Source: Utricularia gibba
Lineage: Eukaryota > Streptophyta > Magnoliopsida > Lamiales > Lentibulariaceae
NCBI GenBank assembly: GCA_002189035.1
Contig: NEEC01000012.1
Location: 62,001 to 126,000, forward strand
Length of the DNA: 64,000 nucleotides
Reading direction: 5' to 3'
The notes beneath the pieces were generated by a model that was not told the origin of the DNA, searched no databases, and was given only the letters and a program-made list of their open reading frames with translations. The translations under genes were made by a program, and so were the position numbers. Shown piece by piece: positions 59,377 through 64,000 of the stretch. Every line of letters starts with the position of its first letter. The stretch's first letter is position 1.

Positions 59377-62236
59377 TCATTTTCTGAAGTTACGAAATCC
59401 ACCGAAAAGTCTATCCAATATGGAAACAGCTTCTTTTGAAGTAGGTTTATTGCTGGACCTTGTTCTAGTTGAAGGTTGAGAGAACTCTTGTGGATACGAA
59501 ATAGAATGTCTTGCAGGAATTCGTCCTCCATAGTTATTAGGCTCTCCTCCAAAGTAATTTGAATTTTTTCCATAAAAACTTAATTGTCTATAAGTACTTG
59601 GATTTCCTTCTTCAAGATTTGATGGCATCAATATCATATCACGACTTTGAGGTGATGAACGCTCTTCTAAACCATGATGAACATACTCTTGTTCAGCAGG
59701 AGTCTCTGTAGTTGTTTTACGTGGTTTTTGTACTCCAACAGAATGACGTACTTTACGATTTTGAAAATCAACAGCACCCTGATAACGTGATGTCTTCTTA
59801 TGGCCAACCCTTGTACTTTCATATTCAGGATCAACATGAAGTGTAAAACCAGCAGATGGCCAATATGACTTATCTCGACAAAGGTGAACCTCAGATGCAT
59901 AAGTTTTCTCCATAAAACGAGTATGATAAAACTGACTTGACCTTGTTCTTGGATTTATATTAAATTCATGACAAGCCTACAATAAGATATTGTGTTAAAT
60001 ATAAAAAATAAAATATAGATTAATATAAAACATACCCTTTGTGCATAAAGGCGTGGAAGAGATTCTGTTTGCCAAAATCCACAGTCACATGTTACATTTC
60101 GTATGTTTACTCTAAAAGTAGTAGAATTATGAATTCCCATCTCAGTAACATTGCACTCCATGTTTCGATCATTATATCTTTTGCAAAGAAGGTTTTGAAC
60201 TTGTTCCTTGTGATGCTTGTAAACTTGTTGAATTTTTTCTGCAAAATATTTTCTTTGTGCACGATACTTAGTAGCTCTCTCTTTGCCTTTCTCAAAATAA
60301 TAAAGCTCTTTCTCAAATGTGACCTGCATAATCATTTAGTTATTTATATTTAATCTCATAATGATGGTTGAAATAAGAAAATAAACCTTTGCAATAGCAG
60401 TAGGAGGAAGGCGTCGAGTTCCTTTGAGTACACCATTTAATGCCTTCACATGATTTGTCGTCATGGTGGTTTTTCTTCACAAACATAAATATGTTAGGAA
60501 ATTAATTTAGAATTTTAAAATATATTAAAAATTACATACCTGTCTCCATTATCGTAAACTAATGTTCACAATTCAACGGGTATATCCATCATATATTTAT
60601 ATGCTCCGGGACATGAATCATAAACCGCTTGCATTCTTTCTAAGAATTCTTTTTCTATTCGTGCGACAGCAGCAGACCATATGAGATCCTTAATCCGCGA
60701 TGTATACTTCTTTTTGTTGTATTTCAAGCAATTACTCCTTAAATGATATAGGCACCATTTATGATTCCCAAGAGGAGTACTAAACTTTGCAATTTTCCCA
60801 TAAGCAACTACTAAACCTGAGCCTCGGTCACTTATGATACATACTTGACGTTCACGAACAACATGAATATCAAGATTCTTTAAAAACCATTTCCAAGATG
60901 AACCTGATTCTGAAGGCACACACCCATATACCACAGGTAATATATGCTTATTTGCATCAATAGCTACTGCAGCCAATAATACATACTTATAACCACCGTA
61001 GAGATGCGTTGCGTCAACACAAAGCACTGGTCTGCAATATTTAAAAGCTTCTATAGCAAATCCAAAAGCCCAGAAAACATATTTTAGGAGTTGTCTCCCT
61101 TTAGCATCTATATTATTCTCAAAATTCACAATAGTACCCGGATTTTGCCATTTCACCTCTTCAAGATAATTTGGTAACTCTACACATGAATCATCCCATG
61201 AACCATATTGCAACTCATATGACTTAGTCAAAGCCATCCATGCTTGCCAATAAGAAATTGTAAACTTATACTCTCTTTTGATATAAGCTTGAATTGCTCT
61301 AGCTGTTATCTTCGCATTTGTATCCAATATAAGATGGATGATGATTCGAGGAGCAATGAAATCAGATGTCAAGTTAACATGCTTTTTAGCCAAAGAGTTT
61401 CTTAGCTCACATGTATGTGGCCCATTGTATGAAGAAATCTTCCATGTGCCTGTTCATTTTTGTGGCCCTGCATTCAAAGACCAAGAACAATTTGGTTGCA
61501 GACATTTAACAGCATAAAGTGAATTATTTCCTCTTCGTAATATATACTCCCTTTTGACGTTGATATTGTATAATTTCAAAGCATCCTTCAAAACTTGCTT
61601 GTCTTTAAAATGCATGCCAATTGATAGCTCTTTTGAATCTTTATTATAGTAATTCATTGAATAGTCACTTTGCATAGCTGCATCCTGCCACATTTCTGGT
61701 GGTGAGGATGGTTCATCTTCTTGTGATTCATATACAGGAATCTCTTCTTCAACATCTGCCAACATATTAGAAGCACTATCTGCATGCATTTCATCTGAGT
61801 AATCATGATCAGTTGATGTATATGTTGAGTCATCTTCATCAGTGTTAACCTCATCATAATGTTTGAAAGCTGATAAAAAAAAACATGGAATATTTATTAA
61901 ATACTGAAAAAAATATTTTAACCTTATAAAAATGCAAATCTAATCATTTTCTAGTGTTGGTTGTTTATAAGCCGTTGAAAAACCAAAATTAGGATCAAAT
62001 GGATCAAAGTTGTCATTATAGTTGATATCTCTATTTGTGTTTTGATTCTCGAAATATGGAGTATTCAAATTATATTCATCACCTGAAATTTTGAAATTGT
62101 AAATGTTGACAAATTATATGTAAAAAAAAAAAATTGAAATAATTAAATAATTACCATGCTAATTAGAAGAAGAAGGAAAACCCGAACTTTCCGTATCAAT
62201 ATAAAGTTCAATACTCGAATCCTTGTTATGTGACAT
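59377..62236 (-). pseudogene. Mutator-like (MULE) transposase with two stop mutations
   Basis: Minus-strand exons: short 5' exons between 62236 (MSHNKDSSIELY) and about 61940, main exon 61869-60540, then 60474-60387, 60323-60036 and 59976-59377, all in phase from the main exon on. Order: MuDR N-terminal domain (ELSIGMHFKDKQVLKDALKL, VKCLQPNCSWSL), DDE core (PVLCVDATHLYGGYKYVLLA, GCVPSESGSSWKWFL, IISDRGSGLV, WCLYHLRSN), SWIM-like zinc region (CDCGFWQTESLPRLY, ACHEFN), basic Ser-rich tail. TGA stops lie at 61454-61456 (QK, stop, TGTWKISS) and 60566-60568 (VEL, stop, TLVYDNGD, where relatives have WTLVYD). Both fit C-to-T or G-to-A changes. Terminal inverted repeats were not found. Confidence 0.88.
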
Positions 62237-63641
62237 TAATATCTAGCACAACAAATCCGTATTTGTAAGCGAAACATAGCTAATATTACTTGTATTTGCG
62301 TCGAAGAATTTGGCGGTGATTCGAATTGAATATAAATTAGGATTTATATTCAATTCTCTATAAATATTCCTGAGAAATTCTCTACAATAATAATGCTTAT
62401 CGGATTTCAATCATATTGCATGTACACGGTATGAAGATCATTGATAAAAGAACCTCCAAAGAACAACTTCAGAGTAACTTAGCCATTAATTGAGCAACTA
62501 AAATAATGAATGATTTATCAATGAACGCCTTCAAGACTTTTGTAGACAAAATATAGAATAACTTTGAAAATAGGAAATGTATTTTCATGATACCAAACAA
62601 AGTAAAGAATATTTGTATTGAAAGGTTATGTTTATTTTTTGGAAAAATGTCATACAAGCCGTTAAACATGAGAATTGTTTTCATTTTTGCCATCAAATTT
62701 GTTTTGTTTCACTAATATCATTAAATATATAAAAACTTCATTATTAATTGTAATAAAAAATGGTTTATTTGATTTGTCCAAACGGTTTGTAACTAAGTCT
62801 TATTTTTTACCATTTATTATTTAATAACTAAGTTGCTATTCAAATATTAAATTTTTTTATTGTTATTTAAAAACTTTGACATTAAATTTATATACAAATT
62901 ACTTGAAAAACGTTATAGTAATAAATCTTTATAAATAAGACTTTTATTGATTATGTAAAATGTTAATAATTATTTTTTTTAAAACACATTAAAAAAATAT
63001 AAATGAAAACAGGTGGCCTGCACCAAATACTTTTCCAAGTATTGCTATGTGATAAAGAGAAAGAGGTGTGAGGTGCCTAATCCCAAATTCAGCCAGCCCT
63101 GCCCTGCCCTGCCCTGCCGTCGCCTAGCCTTCCTTCACAAATCTCTTCTTCCGCTACAGACTACAGCCTGGCTGGCTGGCTGGCTGGATGAGTCCGCCCG
63201 GCCCAACCGCTTTGCCCTGCGCTGCGCTTCAGTGACTTCATTGACCCGCCAAGGATGATCTGGGGATAACAACAAAGAAATTCATGGAATTAACCTTCCC
63301 GAGTTGCCTTAAAACGACCCAACCCAACTCAGTCACTCACCCACTTCCGATTACAAATACATAAAAAAATATCATGGAAAAGGAGGCGCCCCCCCCCCCC
63401 CCCCCCCCCGCATTTCCTTTCCTTTCGTTTTATGTCACTCCTTTGCCAGCTTGCCGTCCACTCCACCAGGTTACTGCTTCTTTTTCACTGGTTTGAACCG
63501 GTCATCCCCGTCTTCCCCTCCCCTCCCCTCCCTCCCTCCTCTTATAAAATGTCCTCCAAAAGAGAAACCAGTCTCCCCAAATTCTTGCCACACCCTGCTT
63601 CCATTTCAATGTCTTAGGCTTCCTTGTTTCTTCTTCTCCTT
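62237..63641. other. intergenic, upstream of the MYB gene
   Basis: 62240-63000 is AT-rich without signal, possibly the outer part of the MULE. From 63000 the composition changes sharply to C-rich with simple repeats: CCCTG repeat 63096-63118, GGCT repeat 63167-63185, a 21-base C-run at 63389-63409, CCCCT-rich 63515-63540. This is the likely promoter and leader of the MYB gene; a TTATAAAAT TATA-like motif lies at 63541-63549. Confidence 0.5.
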
Positions 63642-64000
63642 ATGCTGTCACCCAACCAACACGACCGTATAAGGGGGCCGTGGAGCCCTGAAGAAGACCA
63701 CTTATTGCAGAAACTGGTTGATACGCATGGGCCCAGGAACTGGTCCCTCATTAGCAAATCCATACCCGCCCGATCCGGTAAATCCTGCCGTCTAAGGTGG
63801 TGGAACCAGCTTTCTCCGCAGGTGGAGCACCGCGCCTTCACGCCGGAGGAGGACGAGGCAATCCTACGTGCGCACGCCGAGTTTGGGAACAAATGGGCAA
63901 CCATCGCGCGGCTTCTCTCCGGTCGTACGGATAACGCGATTAAGAACCACTGGAACTCGACCCTGAAGCGCAAGTGTGTGTCGATGTCGGCGGAGGAGTT
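63642..64000 (+). CDS. R2R3-MYB transcription factor, MYB44/70/73/77 type, cut by window end
   Basis: It starts [20 protein letters not shown] and is intronless as far as seen. R2 (about 9-60) and R3 (about 62-111) are complete: [73 protein letters not shown], then NSTLKRKC. This is the signature of subgroup 22, abscisic-acid, auxin and stress regulators. Residue 54 is Trp (TGG at 63801-63803) where nearly all plant R2 repeats have Cys. The C-terminal repression or activation part lies beyond the window. Confidence 0.92.
   Translation, partial: MLSPNQHDRIRGPWSPEEDHLLQKLVDTHGPRNWSLISKSIPARSGKSCRLRWWNQLSPQVEHRAFTPEEDEAILRAHAEFGNKWATIARLLSGRTDNAIKNHWNSTLKRKCVSMSAEE

Noticed and set aside
63245-63270. 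GCCAAGGATGA, like the start of miR169
   Set aside because: Only about 11 bases match in a row, the rest of the mature sequence diverges, and no complementary star arm is visible within 200 bases on either side.
63614-63973. 119-residue minus-strand ORF over the MYB gene
   Set aside because: It is antisense to the R2R3 coding region; its openness follows from the GC-rich codons of the MYB.

Overview
This window is nuclear DNA of a flowering plant. The evidence is a set of spliced plant gene families with short GT-AG introns, plant-type Ty3/gypsy and Ty1/copia retrotransposons, hAT and Mutator-like DNA transposons, and a fragment of plant mitochondrial cox1. The species cannot be told from what I can read. 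All exon limits were worked out by hand from GT/AG borders, reading phase and remembered family sequence, with no search or alignment program.

Layout: (1) 1-10.3 kb is a Ty3/gypsy element of the Tat type read on the minus strand (LTR part at 1-570, integrase, two RNase H domains, RT, protease end). It carries a divergently oriented plus-strand extra ORF with its own TATA box, and a decayed hAT transposon interrupts its protease. (2) 10.9-24.4 kb is a gene-dense block: a WRINKLED1-like AP2 factor (+), a class A heat-shock factor (-), a frameshifted CC-type glutaredoxin (+), an adenine-nucleotide carrier of the PM-ANT1 type (-) head to head with an FTSH4-type mitochondrial protease (+), and a SPATULA/ALCATRAZ-like bHLH (-). 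(3) 24.7-32.5 kb is AT-rich or simple-repeat intergenic DNA with the worn end of a second hAT transposase. (4) 32.6-43.4 kb holds three intact plus-strand genes: a KIN-4A/FRA1 kinesin (25 exons), an RD21-type cysteine protease with granulin domain, and a DCL-like DUF3223 organelle protein. (5) 43.4-48.3 kb is AT-rich and gene-free. (6) 48.3-55.3 kb is a nest of three retroelements (copia fragment within gypsy within copia). (7) 55.4-56.6 kb is a Tat integrase relic followed by a clean solo LTR with a 5-bp target duplication, related to the LTR at the window start. (8) 58.5-62.2 kb holds a tandem repeat, a cox1-derived mitochondrial insertion and a MULE transposase with stops. (9) The window ends inside an R2R3-MYB gene of the MYB44/73/77 type.

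The host genes do not form a pathway. They are ordinary separately transcribed loci: transcription factors (AP2, HSF, bHLH, MYB), mitochondrial or plastid functions (FTSH4, DCL-like), transport (carrier), cytoskeleton (kinesin) and proteolysis (RD21). I did not find a convincing new biological system. The most informative oddities are the dense nesting and internal shuffling of the retroelements, the promoter-bearing extra ORF of the Tat element, the solo LTR pair, the cox1 insertion, a Cys-to-Trp change in the MYB R2 repeat, a frameshifted glutaredoxin and a divergent AP2 domain.
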